Shown: piece after piece, positions 39,035 to 53,104 of the stretch
Layout: each line of letters starts with the position of its first letter
Numbering within the stretch: position 1 is the stretch's first letter
NCBI GenBank assembly: GCA_012295275.1
Contig: CM022672.1
Location: forward strand, 24,972,430-25,036,429
DNA length: 64,000 bases
DNA from: Chrysomallon squamiferum
Taxonomy: Eukaryota; Mollusca; Gastropoda; Neomphalida; Peltospiridae
Direction: 5' to 3'
Position numbers and translations under genes: made by a program
Notes under the pieces: model-generated
The model's database searches: none
The model's input: only the letters and a program-made list of their open reading frames with translations
Told to the model about the DNA's origin: nothing

Positions 39035-40971
39035 ATAGCAACTATAACTACTGTCAATACTACTACCACTGCAACTTTTCTGTAATACTACTATTATCAC
39101 AACTGCACTTTCATGTTTGTCTGTCTTTGTGTCTGTATGTGTGGGTGTTCATGTGGGCGGGTGTGGGTGTGTTTGTGGGGGGAGTATTCACTTTTCTAAA
39201 ACTTTTCTAACTTTTGACTATTTTGGCTAATGGACATTATTGTCATAAATAAACATAAAATCGGACGACAAAATATATCTGTCGACTTATCTTGACATTT
39301 ATTTAGCAAATTAATTCACTTACATTCTACATGACTTGTAGGTATTATTTTAATTATGCTGGATGTTATATAACTTTATATTTTTGTGTTAAATAACAAG
39401 TGCATCGTTTTAAAACAAATTAAATATATTATATTTTTTTTATAAATATTCTTTTAAAATTTAAAATTGTTCTTTTCTTCTGAAAATTGAAGAAATTTAA
39501 CAAAACAAAATAATAAATAAATAAATAAATAAATAACAATACGAAGAAGACAGAAACATTTCAAGTGTCACATGATTTAAATTTGAAAAAAGAAAAACTG
39601 AGGGTTTTTTGTTGCTGCTTTTGTTGTTGTTGCTGTTCTGTTTGTTGGAACCTTACAAAAGAAAACTGAATTCTGTTTAGATCAAGTTTCTTATTTTATT
39701 AGAAACTGTTGCATAACGTAATTAGCTACTTGAGCATGTTAACACATTATCTGTCTAACTAATAAATGCGTTTACAGATCCATATGTCGAGACAAAATGA
39801 AAACTCGGTACAGGTGTGATTATAAATACATTAAAAAGTAACACTGTAACTAGGTTTTCTGTTACAAGAAGGAAATATAAGCTCACGAGAAAATTAAAAA
39901 CGAAAACAAAAGGGAGAGTGTCCGGAAACCGAGATTTTCATTTGAAATAGCGTGCTCGTCCATAATTCTGTTAATTGTAACTAGCGTTATCACACGTACT
40001 AGAGAAAGCAGACGTCAGTTACCGTAAATACTCTATTATACGACAAATAGTGACAATTGGTCTGTTTCTCCTTCTTCGCCTGTCATGTGTTTCTTTCCTT
40101 TGTGACAGGTTTCTGTGCCTTGTTTTACTTTTAAATGTTTCTTATTGCATTGTATGTTTTGTTAAACTTTTCTTATCCTGTGTACTTTTCTGTAAATTGC
40201 TGTGTTCTCCATCTTGTATACTTTGCTATCTATTCGTGTACGTTTTGTCATAGTTTTCTATTCTTTACGTTGATTTTTGTGACAGCCCCTAGTTTCTTTG
40301 TGTGCTTTTTCTCTTTTCTATGTTTTTTTTTTCCCCCCGCTATTTCACTAGATTTGTTTTGAAATTTCGTGCCTTTTTGAATTTTATCCTATTCGCCTAA
40401 TAAGATGCTAGGATTTGTTTTAGCTTGTTTTGTATCTTTTATACTCTTTTCCTACTGGCATAAATGCCGTAATAACATCTTCATTTGAAATAATTCTGAA
40501 CATCTCTAGGCATAAAGATTTATTGGTGTGTTTGTTAGTTATGTTCATCGTCTATCAAAAAATCACATTTTCACCAAACCACATTTTTAATATCATTTTA
40601 ATTTACTTGTACCAGCCCATTCCCATTGCAACTTGGCTCCTTCCTGTCCCGAGTAAAATTCAGTGCAAAACATTCCGTCTTTATTTTGTTCCATAAAATT
40701 GTTTAATGATTCAGCTGATTTTTTATTTTATTTTTTATTTTTTTTTATTTAAATCTCTTTCTTTAACCCTTTTGGCAGCTTCTTCTCGATTTACACTCAT
40801 TATCACTTCTGTTATACCTCGTTTCTTGTCGTGCGCTGCAGGTTCCCCCACAATTAATGTCAGTTTGAAGCAACAGTAGATAAACCATATGGTTTCAAAT
40901 ACCGTTTCCGTTGAGGCTTTTTTTCTTCTTCTTCTTCTTCTTCTGTTACCTTTGACCACAGACAAATTATG

Positions 40972-40972
<1 letters not shown>

Positions 40973-41041
<69 letters not shown>
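40973..41041. repeat. (GT)34 array
   Basis: 69 bp of pure GT. Confidence 0.98.
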
Positions 41042-41044
<3 letters not shown>

Positions 41045-41559
41045 AGGTAGACCCATAGTAGGAATGCCAATAAATACATACGAAAGTAAACGTAAACGTA
41101 TGAACGTATGTATGTCTATACGTTTGTATATTTGTATGCATATGTGTACATGTTCATGATTATGTATGTATGTGTATATGCTAATGTTTATTTTTTTTTC
41201 CCCATTTTTATTCATGTATTTATTTTATTGCATTTATTAGCATAATTTTGTTTTCAAAATTATAATTAAGCCAAAGTCTGGTGCATCCAATGAATAATTT
41301 GATGAAAGTGCTTTTAAAATATTTAAATTAAACAATTCGAATATTTGAATATTAATCAAAGTTTTTCTCGTTGTCCCTTCTTTCAGTAGCGTTTAATAAA
41401 AGTCATTTTCAATTATATGAAATTAGCTGTCACCACAACTAGAATTCATTTTGGTTATGTATAATGATGCCAAACGTTAAATTCTCGCCTGAATGTCATT
41501 TCATAGTACATACTCGCCCATACTTTTTTTTTATAACTAATTTTTTTTTAAAGATATTA

Positions 41560-41572
41560 TTATTATTATTAT

Positions 41573-41605
<33 letters not shown>
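41560..41605. repeat. (ATT)n then T31 tract
   Basis: Five ATT triplets pass into 31 consecutive T. Confidence 0.95.
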
Positions 41606-41608
<3 letters not shown>

Positions 41609-42125
41609 TTTATTGCGTGTCTTCATTTGAGTGTATTTTCTTTTTCTTTAGTAAAATCACACCATTTCCTGTCATAATGATATAGCTGGACATGCAAATC
41701 CGCTAAGTAGTGTCTTGTGTCACCATTTTGATTTTTTGATGTAACGAAATAATAAAAAATAATAATAATAATAATGAATAAGAGTAACATAATTCATTCC
41801 GTAAATTTATTATCTTAGCATAAGTATTGAACGACACATAATTCACGTTTGGTTAAATAATGTCAGACCTTGAATTTGAAAATAATAAGCAAATAAATGT
41901 AGTGTACATTATTTTAAAATTATCCAGACCCAAATTATCCACTGATAATGCATTTACGTCTGAGTTTATTAATCATTAATTCATTACGTTATTTCATCGT
42001 TAATGTCAACATTGTCTGTACGCTACTATTACTCCGCAGATGGTTTTGTTTTCTTTCATTAAGGCGGTTAGAAATCCATTTAAAAACGCGCGTGCAATTT
42101 GCTTTTATTATCATGCCACAAAGGC

Positions 42126-42162
42126 TTTCGCGCCACGTGACCCTAGTTTTGGAGCACGTGAC
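42126..42162. promoter_or_regulatory. E2F site plus two phased CACGTGAC E-boxes
   Basis: TTTCGCGC (42126-42133) abuts CACGTGAC (42134-42141). A second CACGTGAC starts exactly 21 bp further on (42155-42162). The patch is CpG-rich and repeat-free (42.07-42.24 kb). Confidence 0.35.
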
Positions 42163-42526
42163 TTTAACCCGCCGAAAAAAAAGTATTCCGGTCGTACTAA
42201 ACTGCAGAAAGGACGCCAGTTGTCCGCAAGCACATGACAGGAATTCTCCAGTTTGAACTGGAAATGTTTCCTTGGCATTCTGACTTTAATTTGTCTCTAT
42301 TTAATTACGTCCGGCCAACAACGAATGGGTTCCGATTACATCGCTTGCTTGCTTAAATGATATTTAGCGCAGTGAGAAATAATGGAGGGTTTCAACCGAT
42401 AATGGAGGATGGCAGGCATATCAGCCCGACAGAGAACACACGCAGATCCAGGGGAGACACGCACCCAGCATCTCACCCCTAACGTATTTCCACTGATTAA
42501 TGGCAGGGGAAAACAATGTGTTTTTA

Positions 42527-42660
42527 GTAGTAGTAGTAGTAGTTGTTGTTGTTGCAGTAATAGTAGCAATAATAGTAGCAATAATAGTAGTAATGGTCGT
42601 AGTAATGGTAGTTGTAGAATTAGTAGTGGTTGTGGTAGTAGTAGTAGCAGCAGCAGCAGC
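42527..42660. repeat. GTA/GTT/GCA triplet tract
   Basis: Imperfect triplets of mixed unit ending in five GCA. It abuts the MITE at 42685. Confidence 0.93.
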
Positions 42661-42684
42661 AAACATTTCATCTGTAAAATGATA

Positions 42685-42949
42685 CAGGCTGAGAATCCTT
42701 TATCCGAAATGTCGCCATTGTTTCTGATTTTCCAATACAAGAAGATCTCCTGAGAATATGGTCGAAGTCTTAATACGAATTCCATTTATATCTCATATAT
42801 AGCTTATAAAAAAAAAAAATTTATATTCTTTTGTGCATAAAATGAAATTTCTGAATGCAAAACTTTAAAATATCACCATTTCTGCTGCTCGGAAAAAGTT
42901 TCGAATTTCGGAGTTCTTACGACTCCGGGTAAAAGATTTTGTAACCGTG
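42685..42949 (+). mobile_element. Tigger/pogo-like MITE (non-autonomous DNA transposon)
   Basis: The element begins CAGGCTGAGAATCC then TTTATCCGAAAT directly after a TA. It ends in the imperfect inverse, CTCCGGGTAAAAGATTTTGT. Internal words (GAAGTCT.AA.ACGAA.TCCATTTAT, TTTTGTGCAT.AAA) closely follow a human Tigger-type MITE beginning CAGGTTGAGTATCCCTTATC as I remember it. About 265 bp, no ORF, so mobility would depend on a transposase elsewhere. Confidence 0.6.
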
Positions 42950-44455
42950 TTTGTTGCAACGAATGCGGCCCTTTTCTGCCATTCTGACCCGCTCCTGGAC
43001 AGTTCCTGTTTATTTGTATCTCTCCTACTAACCCACTAATTTAGACTGGATCAAAGGAAACAGGACTTGGTACTTAATTCAAGTAATGCTATTTTTATTT
43101 CAATTTAGGTCATACTTTGACCCACTGCACCACATAATAAAATATAGCATATTGATGAAGAATTCAGTATATCTGGGTTTTAGTTTTATTAATTAAAAAG
43201 AGCATTATTAAAAATGCTGAATAGTATTGTTATATCGAACGTAAACTTCAGGCTAAACTTTCTGTTAGTTAAAAAATGTTCTATTAATTTCTAAGGTCCT
43301 TCCTCAAAGATATATATAAATCCATACTAATGTTGTAATATTATACTTTTTAAATAAATAAATAAAAGAAAACAAAATCTTTTCAGTGTTTTATTTCAGA
43401 AACAAGTAAACGACAACAACAACAACAAAATTCCTTTTACTTTAGGAAAAGATTAGAATAAAATATTTTTATGAGTAAATTAACATTAACAAAAAACAAC
43501 AAAAAAAAAAAAAAAACAAACAGGTACATACTCACGTACACAGCTAACAAAATCAAAAATATTTTCAAAACGTTTTATAGTTCACTTTAATTATATCGTA
43601 ATTACAGATTCGTTTTATTTCGTTTGAATTCGATGGTTCCTGAATATACACAATTACAATTTAAATAAAGTCAACTTTAAAGCTTTTGGAAAATATTTTT
43701 CAATACTATAAAATGTTTTTGTGTAGGTGTGTTAAGTTCTACAGAAATTAGGATATTTATTTATAAATGTAGTGTGTATCTGTCTATAGAACATACTTAT
43801 CTTTTTACAGTATTTAAAATGTTTTTAAATAATTCATTGTTTTGTTTAATAATTACGAAATGAATCTTTAGTATACTTTTTAATGTTTATCATTTTATTA
43901 ATTTAATATGTAAACAACCATTTTTGTTTTCAAAAGCCGTGACATCGCGATGACATAGACACAGCCTTTGTATGATATTTGACCTTTTGAACGTAAACGT
44001 AATCAACCTTTTGCAATAAAATAAATAAATAATAATAACAGTTATCATAATATTAATATCTTAATACTTATATCTTAATAATTTTATGTTAAAATTAAAA
44101 ATAAACTAATTTAGTATTCTTACATGCATATATATATATATACTACATACAGATAGATAACACATGACATACAAAAATGCACATACACAAACCACTACAT
44201 AATCTTAAGAACAAGCATATTCGTCATAAAGTCATACAGAGACAGGGTTCAACATAAATCCCTCATAAACATACGGAACAAGCATATAAATAATTGTAAC
44301 AAGTGTAAAAAAAAAAAATTATTAATAATAGAGAAAAAAAAATCAAAGCGGTTAAACGAACTAATACAGCCGAGTTCACTGAAATAATTATCAATCCAGA
44401 AACAAACACTGAACCAGGAGAAGCATCCGACATTCATATTTCTTACTTTTTTTTC

Positions 44456-44458
<3 letters not shown>

Positions 44459-44516
<58 letters not shown>

Positions 44517-44517
44517 T
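44459..44517. repeat. (TTA)19 array
   Basis: 59 bp of pure TTA. A short AAAT run lies at about 44689-44718. Confidence 0.97.
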
Positions 44518-44686
44518 AAAATTCATTTCATTTTAAACTTCTCTCAGCGATGTCGACCTTTGCATTAATTTTCAAATATCCTATATCCTCCCCAGTATAC
44601 GAACAAATGTACACGCCCCTAAATAGAAAGCAGCCATAGAAATGTGTGTGTGTGTATGAGAGAGATAAGAAGAAAAAAAAAAACAA

Positions 44687-44717
<31 letters not shown>

Positions 44718-44799
44718 AAGGTCGATTTATAAATGAGCCCCGAAAAGGCCGCGAAGAAAGTCTAGTGAAAATAGAACTGGGGATTTCTCATCAGTTTTG

Positions 44800-44817
44800 C
44801 CACGCGGGGTCGCCTAG
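44800..44817 (+). promoter_or_regulatory. CTCF-like motif
   Basis: CCACGCGGGGTCGCCTAG resembles the 22828 site (both contain CCAC..GGGGTCGC) and lies in a GC-richer island at 44.74-45.08 kb. Motif match only. Confidence 0.2.
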
Positions 44818-45270
44818 CGCAGAATGTTGATGAATAAAACGTTTCTATTTACTGAAGCTTACGCCGCTGAGCTGTATTCTATGATACGGGGTTGATTTAT
44901 ATTGTTACTGCTACCACAGATATTTCTAGAGCGTGCATTCCATTGTCACTGTCACCGCGTTTTGTCACGCATTGTGTGATCCGAGCAGAAATTTAAGGAA
45001 CAAACAGAACTCGGTCCAAGGCAAAACAACGAAAGGGCGGGATAACTTTTCAACACCTTTTATACTGAGTGACTGAAGAAACGCACCGTTTATCGTGGGA
45101 GAAAAATATAACTATAAATTAATCAATTAATTAAATGTTTATTAATATACAGATAAGAGTATTTATATGTGGTATGTGGGTGTGGGTGTGGGTGTGGGTG
45201 TGTGTGTGTGCCTGTGCATGCGCGCGCCGTGTTTACGTGTGTGTAAAATAAATATTAAATAACTTGCTCT

Positions 45271-45301
<31 letters not shown>

Positions 45302-45579
45302 GAGTTAAAAAATGTTTTGTTATCATAAACTAAAATTTAATTGTTGAAATAATGGGTTACGGTAGTTGTAGTTGTTGTACATGCAGTGTAGTAGTTTTAA
45401 CTGTAGTGGCGTTTGTTGTTTTAGTGTTGTTGCTGCTGTTGAAAAACGTGCAAATGGTGGAAAAACTGTGTTGTTTGTAATAGAGTTGTATTTGCAGATA
45501 ATTATAAAATTTACATGTATACACATGCACCTAAATACACACACAGCAAACGAATACTTTTTTTATTTTTATTTTTATT

Positions 45580-45618
<39 letters not shown>

Positions 45619-46081
45619 TTTTTTTTTTTTATTTTTTAAATATGTTTTGACAAGGTATATCCGACTAGAATTTCCAAACCGAACTTTTCTGTAAATGAAA
45701 CAATCTGAAACAGTTTAACCTAACTATCTCTATGGTAACGAATGAAAAGAATTTGCTGCAGTAAAAGGTGAGATAATAACCTCGCTGTATTTTTCCGCTA
45801 GTTGAGTTTTCCCATTCACAGTCGACCTGCACTTCTCTTGTCACTAGGGTTACATTTCAGCGTTCACTTAGAAGTCTTCAACCGCCATTCTGTAACACTC
45901 TGAATAGACCATCTGTCACAACTGCTCAAAATGCTTCTCGTTTGTTCACTCAGACAATTAAATATGAAACCGTATAAGGGTGAGAGTTTCCTAATACACA
46001 TTTGTAACGAAGTCGTTGCTTTAATTTAATCTTATACATTTTTTTTGACAAAAATGTCTGGGAAGAATCCATTTATGAAGA

Positions 46082-46108
46082 ATAAATAAATAAATAAATA
46101 ATGATAGT

Positions 46109-46142
<34 letters not shown>
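46082..46142. repeat. (AAAT)n and (ATC)11 arrays
   Basis: AAAT units to 46100, then pure ATC at 46110-46142. Confidence 0.95.
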
Positions 46143-46834
46143 TTGTTGTGGGGTGGTAATGATGACGATGACAACAATAATAATAATCTTGTCTATAATG
46201 CGTATAATCTTAATAAGTTGAATATGTTTATATAAAACATATTCTTCCTACATGTTATACAGAAATGTAATTAAATCAATAAATAAATAAATAAACTTGA
46301 TAAAAACACTCTAATAGGGACAGTAATTTGTTTTTTTTCCCGTCTGTATGTCTGTCGTCATCTTGTCTCTTTTCCAGCCATGTTATTCCAGTCTTGTTTT
46401 CTGTCTTTCTTCTTTCATTAACTCCCTCCTCAGCCTCGCACCCCTCCCTCTCTTTCTGTTACAACATTTTATATACGATTTAGAATCCCATTATCATTTC
46501 TGCTGCTTAGAGGCTGTACACCACCATTCCGGTGCAGCGATACAAATTAATTATACGGACAAAACCTTAAATATTCTATTTCGACATGACCTTAATTAAC
46601 TTTTATATGCTCTCGCCGTGTGATAATTACTTTGGCGAGATAATGTGACGTGCCTTCCTGTTATCTATCGAGCATTTTCCCTTCAAGTAATGGACAACTG
46701 AAATCAATTTGAACCCACGTCCCTCTGAAAGGATAATTTATTCCGCTTTCATTTTGACGTAGTCGGCTGAAATTCTTGCCCCACTTTCAGGATAATGGTA
46801 ATAGTCTGATTGCGTCACGGCTGCCTACGAAACC

Positions 46835-46900
46835 GCTCTGGTTGTGGTATCTGAGTCGATGTCGTATGACCTAGGTTGAAATCACATTGCTGAGAATGTT
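46835..46900 (+). mobile_element. Possible tRNA-derived SINE remnant
   Basis: Box-A-like TGGTATCTGAG (46845-46855) and box-B-like GGTTGAAATC (46874-46883). The match is weak and no tail was found. Confidence 0.25.
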
Positions 46901-48305
46901 TCTAGATTTTGGAAATGTTTTTTCCAGATGTTGTGCTGCTTGTCAGTTTAAAGTTGTTTGCAGTGATATATAGTTTTGCACTTTTTAACCCCAGTCCTTT
47001 AGTACCTGGCAGTAAACGAGATTACACGATTTCGCTTCTATCAGTTGTTTCGTTAAAGAACGAAGACGCTATAACTTTATTTTTAAAATACCAGACTATA
47101 TATTTCTTCCAGAAACCGGCTTTAGAATGATATTAATTTGTTTCTGTTAAAATCAAGTTCATTTTTGACGTTTCACTGTTTATTATATATTTTAAACATA
47201 TATTCAACATGCGTATAATTCTGCATACTTTAATATCATTAAAATCGATAATAAAAATCTGTACATGTAACAAACATCAGTGGATTTAATGCATGTGGAT
47301 GGACAGCTATTTTGGTGGACAAATGGTTGGATGTATAGGCCCATATTGTAGGTGGGTAGGTGGATGGATGGATTTGGGCGAAAAGCTGGATGAATGAATG
47401 GATTGTGGATAGAGAGAGGGATAGCCGGATGGATTAAACTTGTAAATATAGAACTTACAGAGAAAGTTAAATTCGTTTGGATTTAATGCAACGAAACCAA
47501 AAGTTAACTAAATATTCATTTTCAAATTCTGAAATGGTGTTCATGGAAATTAAATAAGGTGCGAAAAGTGGGTGGTTCAAGTTCAGACCTCACATGTTTT
47601 AAATCCTGTCCGTATGAAAATAATTAATGTTAAGAGGGGACAAATAATCGCAATGAAATTTCATCCATCGTTTGGCTGAACCAATTTGTTTAGGCTCAGC
47701 AAAAAATAAAAAAAATAAAACTGTTTGTATTCGGAAATAATTAATGTTTCAATGATATATTTGATGAGCTTAGTCGGACAAATCCCACTCCGTTTGACAG
47801 TTCCCGGACATCAAACACCGAACACCAAGCCGACTTTTGGAACGAAAAAAAATAATAATAACACTTCTACTGCCATTTCCGAAATTAATAGCTTGATTAT
47901 CTGCAAGGCCTAAGAGAGCGGGCTCTACAAAGCTGTTTGTAGAAGCGAATGAAAGGCTGAATCCAGGGATGAAAAGGGGATTTTTCCGCTTAATTTCCCC
48001 CTCTCTCAGTGGATCATTCAGTATTAATGTCGGTTATTAGATGAGAAGTTACTGAGTTCCGTGAGGAATTGGCTATTGACTCTCTGCCGCCGGCTGCCAG
48101 TGCGTTCCGTGATCTCCCAGGCACACATCTGAATTGTGTGTCCAACAAAAATAAGTAACTGTGATGATTACCTGATTAACACTCTCAGAACGGAATTAGA
48201 GCATTTTTTTCCTATCGTAATTGTTTTCATGGTTATTGGGGGGGTTTTCCGGGGTTTTCTTGTATGGATGTCATAAATGCTTTGCCGGTCAGTTTTAATT
48301 ATGTA

Positions 48306-48318
48306 ACACACACACACA

Positions 48319-48382
<64 letters not shown>

Positions 48383-48398
48383 ACACACAACACACACA
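48306..48398. repeat. CA array, ~90 bp
   Basis: Pure CA with one CT and, at the 3' end, CG and AA interruptions. Confidence 0.97.
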
Positions 48399-48609
48399 CG
48401 CATCACTCTTATCATATTTGTAATTCTTAAGACTGCTCATAAACATGTCCTAATTTATTTGTTTTCTATTTTTGTTTTTGTTTTGTTTTCTTATTTCTAT
48501 TTATTTTAGCAAACTCAGTTTTTCTTTCAACACATCTTTGTTCGTTCATTTTATGTTTGTTTGTATGTATATATTTTGTTCAAGGATTTAGCTTTGCTTT
48601 AAACATACT

Positions 48610-48629
48610 CTGTGTCTGTGTCTGTGTCT

Positions 48630-48707
<78 letters not shown>
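48610..48707. repeat. GT array, ~98 bp, with TGTGTC start
   Basis: Four TGTGTC hexamers lead into a pure GT run. It lies 210 bp from the CA array in the opposite sense. Confidence 0.97.
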
Positions 48708-49262
48708 ATATACATATTTACAGTGAATACGAACGCACCGATAATGTTGGGTCCGTCAGACATATCGCAGTATTGACTGTAATCTGAGTTCATAATTCTC
48801 ATTTTATTACAGAGTCGCAGCGGCTGTTTGAAATCGCTTGAGGCGGACACTCTTCGTCAGAACCGCAAAATCCATCCCACATAATGTCCACAGCATTTAT
48901 ATTGATATTACACATCTTCATATAATTATGGGGTTTTTTTTTCTTGTCTACAACTGCACTGTTTCTCAATCCTGTGGATCGTCCAAATAAAAGCGTTTTC
49001 AGAAACTTTCTAAATTTTAGGAAATATAATAAAGACACATATATTTACTAACATTAAAAAAAAAAGATAATAAAAAAAAAAAGATAGTACAATTATAAGG
49101 AAGATTCTAGAAATGTTTTCGGGCAGTCACACAAGCTTTTCTAATACAAAATTCCGAACACGTCGCTGTTCACAATCGTTCACGTTCTTGCCTAGATGCG
49201 TACTGTACGTTATTAAAATGCGTTAAACTGTATGCGTATGTCATTGATTTGAAAGTTTAGCA

Positions 49263-49308
<46 letters not shown>

Positions 49309-49322
49309 CGCACACACACACA
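49263..49322. repeat. (CA)30 array
   Basis: 60 bp of CA with AAACACG interruptions. Confidence 0.97.
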
Positions 49323-51351
49323 CTGATTTAAATTTTTGACGATAAAGGTCACTCATGAATGAGTACCGTCATATGTTCTACGCGTAACTGTGGAATGGAT
49401 TTCGTGTATATATGTCTATTAAAACTGCATACTGAAATTACTAATTTCTAATATCAAAGCTAATAAGTATAATAATTTTGTAATCAAATACTGACCATAA
49501 TGTTATAATTTCAGTACATTATAATCAGAACACAAAAACGTCAAAGATGTTTACGGAAACTTAATGGGACCTTACGATCCTCAAGCTGTTGCAAACATCT
49601 GTTTAGGGAAATTGTTTCTTTTTAATTAGTCTGGTATCACGAAGCATTAGACTGGAATAATCTTTTAAAAATCAAAATGATTTGGACGAATGTGGCAGGA
49701 TGTATAACATTGACACGACATCGCATACAAAGTGCACTGGAATCTGAAATATACAGAATGGGACAGGCATTTAGAACATCGATAAAATTACATCGATACC
49801 CTATGTTCATTCGTTTAGTCACAGATGTATTGTATTTTACTGTTTACCAGCGTTTTAATGAAAAATTATATTATAGTCGTGATTGGTTCCAGGATCAGTT
49901 CTTGTCGCTGTTTCTCGTTACAGCTAGTGCTCGAAGATATCAATTTAATAAAAATTCTGGGAAATCAGTTAAGTTTCCTTCTAATTGAAAATGAATAGCG
50001 GGTTTTATTTTCAGAGTTTGTTAAATAAAATAATTATTCTATTTTTTATATTTAACATTAACGCTAACTAATATATATGCAAATATATAATCATACATAT
50101 TTTAAAAAAAAAAAAATTAATAATAACAGATTAAAAAAGATAATGATAATAATAAATAATTAATTAATTAATTAATTAATTATTTAAATTGCCGCTAGAA
50201 CAGGATTAACATAGCGACAACTGCTTCATTTTCACGAGCATCAGAATCATGTGGCATTTGAATTTAATTTTCATTCATATCTGTTTTAGCCATTTCCCCT
50301 GCCGTCTGTGTTTCTGCCACTGAAGCGGCGAGTGTCAGAAAAGGACAGTATTTGATATCAGTGACATTTTTTAAATGTCAAAATACGAATGTTTTGGCGC
50401 CACTCGTCTCCGCAGTATCAGCACCACATGCTGCAGTGTCTTTGTGATGTGTAAACAGTAAACATTGATCATATTCTCACATGTTCAAATTACGCTGCTC
50501 AGCCAAATCCCCAAATAAGAAAAAATCATCTTTGTGGTTCTTTTTATCTTACACTAGTCCACAGTTATGACGTATTTCAATTATTGAAATAGTGGATGAT
50601 TTTTTTTTATGCTGAAGACATTAGAGAGAAAATATTCTTTAGTGAAAAAAAATAAAGTAAAAATGGATTTAATAAATAAAATTTGGAGCCATGGTTTCAT
50701 TTAAAAACAAAAAAAGTGGGCGCTATAATGGTGTTGAACATTGCTTTCAAAATGAAATGAATTTCTTTGTAACTGGAAGCATAATGTGTGTTGTCACACT
50801 ACATGACAACAGCGATTTCTCTCATCACAGAAAGCTTGTACAAATCGAAAGTGACTTCTTTAAAATAAAAAAAAAATAATAATAATATATATTTTTTTAA
50901 ATACTATTTATTGTCGCGAGAAGAAAATCAAACTGACATCACCATGAATTCATTTAGTCATTTTTTTAAGCAGTGTTTTTTTTGGGGTTTTTGTTGTTTT
51001 TTTTCTGAATGTTCCATAAAGTTTCTCGATTCAAATGATATGAAATTATATATACAGGGAGATAATCGCATACTCAATTTTTATGTTGACAAGTGTACAC
51101 GGACGACACAAGCACGAAGGGAAGCAACTCTTGCCTGAATTATTTTAATTTTGACATTGATTGAAACAAAATGTAACAGGGTCATGCTAATCAGACACGA
51201 AAACGACAAAGATATTTAAAATAAAGTTTACAGACATATTAAAATTATCGCAGTGTTAGAACTGTTCTTTATAGACAGAATTAAATTTTTGAAAATTAAA
51301 TAACTTTGTTGTTATAAATAAAGTGTTGAGTAGTTATTTGAAAAAAGAATA

Positions 51352-51352
<1 letters not shown>

Positions 51353-51420
<68 letters not shown>

Positions 51421-51560
51421 AATAATGATAATAATAAGAAGAAGAATAAGAATAATAGAATATAATAGAATATAATATAATTTTTATTTTCTTTATAATA
51501 TAATTTAATTTAATTAATTAATTAATTTAATTTATTTATATTATATTATATTATATTATA
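51353..51560. repeat. (TAA)n array and AT palindromes
   Basis: TAA at 51353-51424, then ATA/GAA triplets and a palindromic AATTTAATTAATTAATTAAT stretch with TATAT flanks (51490-51560). Confidence 0.93.
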
Positions 51561-51803
51561 AAAACAAATAAAAATAAAGAAAGAAAAAAGGAAACAAAAG
51601 GCATTTATCCATCCAGTATTGATTATCCTTTTTATTGTTATATATTTGTTTTTGTTGTTTTGTTTTTTTTTCGTTTTTTTTACGGGTGAGAGAGTATGTG
51701 TTGAATTTATTTTTTGAGGGATTATTCTAAAATGTGGTGGTAAGAAAACGAAAAATAATTGTGACATATATTCTGGAGGAGATTTTTTTATTTATTTATT
51801 TAT

Positions 51804-51853
<50 letters not shown>
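51804..51853. repeat. (TAG)16 array
   Basis: 50 bp of pure TAG after TTTA units. Confidence 0.97.
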
Positions 51854-53048
51854 ATAGTATTATTTAAATCTGTTAAAAAAAAAAAATCAGTAAAACAGTT
51901 AAAATTATAACCATTTTTCTTGAACGCGGTTACGAATTTCACTGGTCGCGTTTACAATATTATTAGTAACTTGGCGTTGTTGTATGGTCATGACGTTAGT
52001 ACTCTGCTAATAAGCAAAGACTAATCTGCGTTCTCAGTTAAGAAAGAAGATATGTGTACAACATATCTTATGGGCTTGACAATCGATAATTCTTACCTAT
52101 TAGAGACCATACTGAAACGAACGACATCCCTTCAGTGTAAAATGCATTGATTTTTATCCCTGTCGCAGTATTAGTATTACATACAGTCGTGTCACAAGTT
52201 GCTAAATCCATAGACGTCTGCTTAGAATTTTTCTGGAACACACAGATACAATAGAAAAAGAGAATCACCTTTTTTTTTTTTGATATTTGAATACTAGGTT
52301 GTGTTTAAAGAAGAAAAGAAAAGGTTTCTTTAAAATATATATTTTTATATATATATATTTGTTAAAAATATATGGGAACTGTTGTGTGTTGTTTTTTGTG
52401 TCATTTAAAGAAATCTTGGATTCTATTAATCTCCAAGAGAAGCAGATACCTGCAGTATCTCGTATTCTTTTGATGGATATTATTGATGAAACTAAAGTGC
52501 GTGGGCTTGGCAGCTTCTAGTCTGCACGTTAGTACTGGTAATTATTCTGTTTTTCTCTCTGTAAATCAGACAAAACATAGTGTAGATGAATCTATAAGAG
52601 GATTGTTCTTATCAGAACAAAAATGATTCGATTGTCGATGTACTAATAAGGAATAGTGTTCGACATCTCTGTGACTGTACGACAAGAACTATAAACTGAT
52701 TTAGAATTTTTCGATAAATTTAAAAAAAAAAAAAAAAAAAAATCAGAAAGGAGACCTCAAAGACGTTGGAAATATATCATGATATACTCCAGAAACAAAA
52801 TTTGTAAGTTCATATTGTTTTTGTTTTTTTTGTTGGTTTTTTTTTTTTTTTTCCGTGTTTGTACCACACCCTTGTTTGTTTCGTGTATACAGAAAATAAT
52901 TATTGTTCAAAAATGAAAGGTAGAATAGTTCCATTAGGCACAACACTGAAGGAGTAATTATTATATACATACATTGCCCTGATTTTAATAGATAATATTA
53001 TAGTCAGTAATTTACTTATGTATGTTCTAAAATATCTTGTACTATTTA

Positions 53049-53052
<4 letters not shown>

Positions 53053-53080
<28 letters not shown>

Positions 53081-53104
53081 ATTTATTTTTTTTTTTTTTT
53101 TTTT
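53053..53104. repeat. Poly-T tract, ~52 bp with one ATTTA break
   Basis: Two T runs of about 28 and 20 bp. Confidence 0.95.

Noticed and set aside
41948-42256. 102-codon frame over the E-box patch
   Set aside because: Two frames are open at once and neither resembles a known protein. Motif content favours regulation.
47300-47430. GGATGGAT-type repeat as a defined satellite
   Set aside because: The units are too irregular to define a period.
49677-49988. 103-codon frame of fairly mixed composition
   Set aside because: No domain or homology recognised, no splice signals that join it to a neighbour, and an overlapping minus-strand frame is equally open. It remains possible but unsupported.
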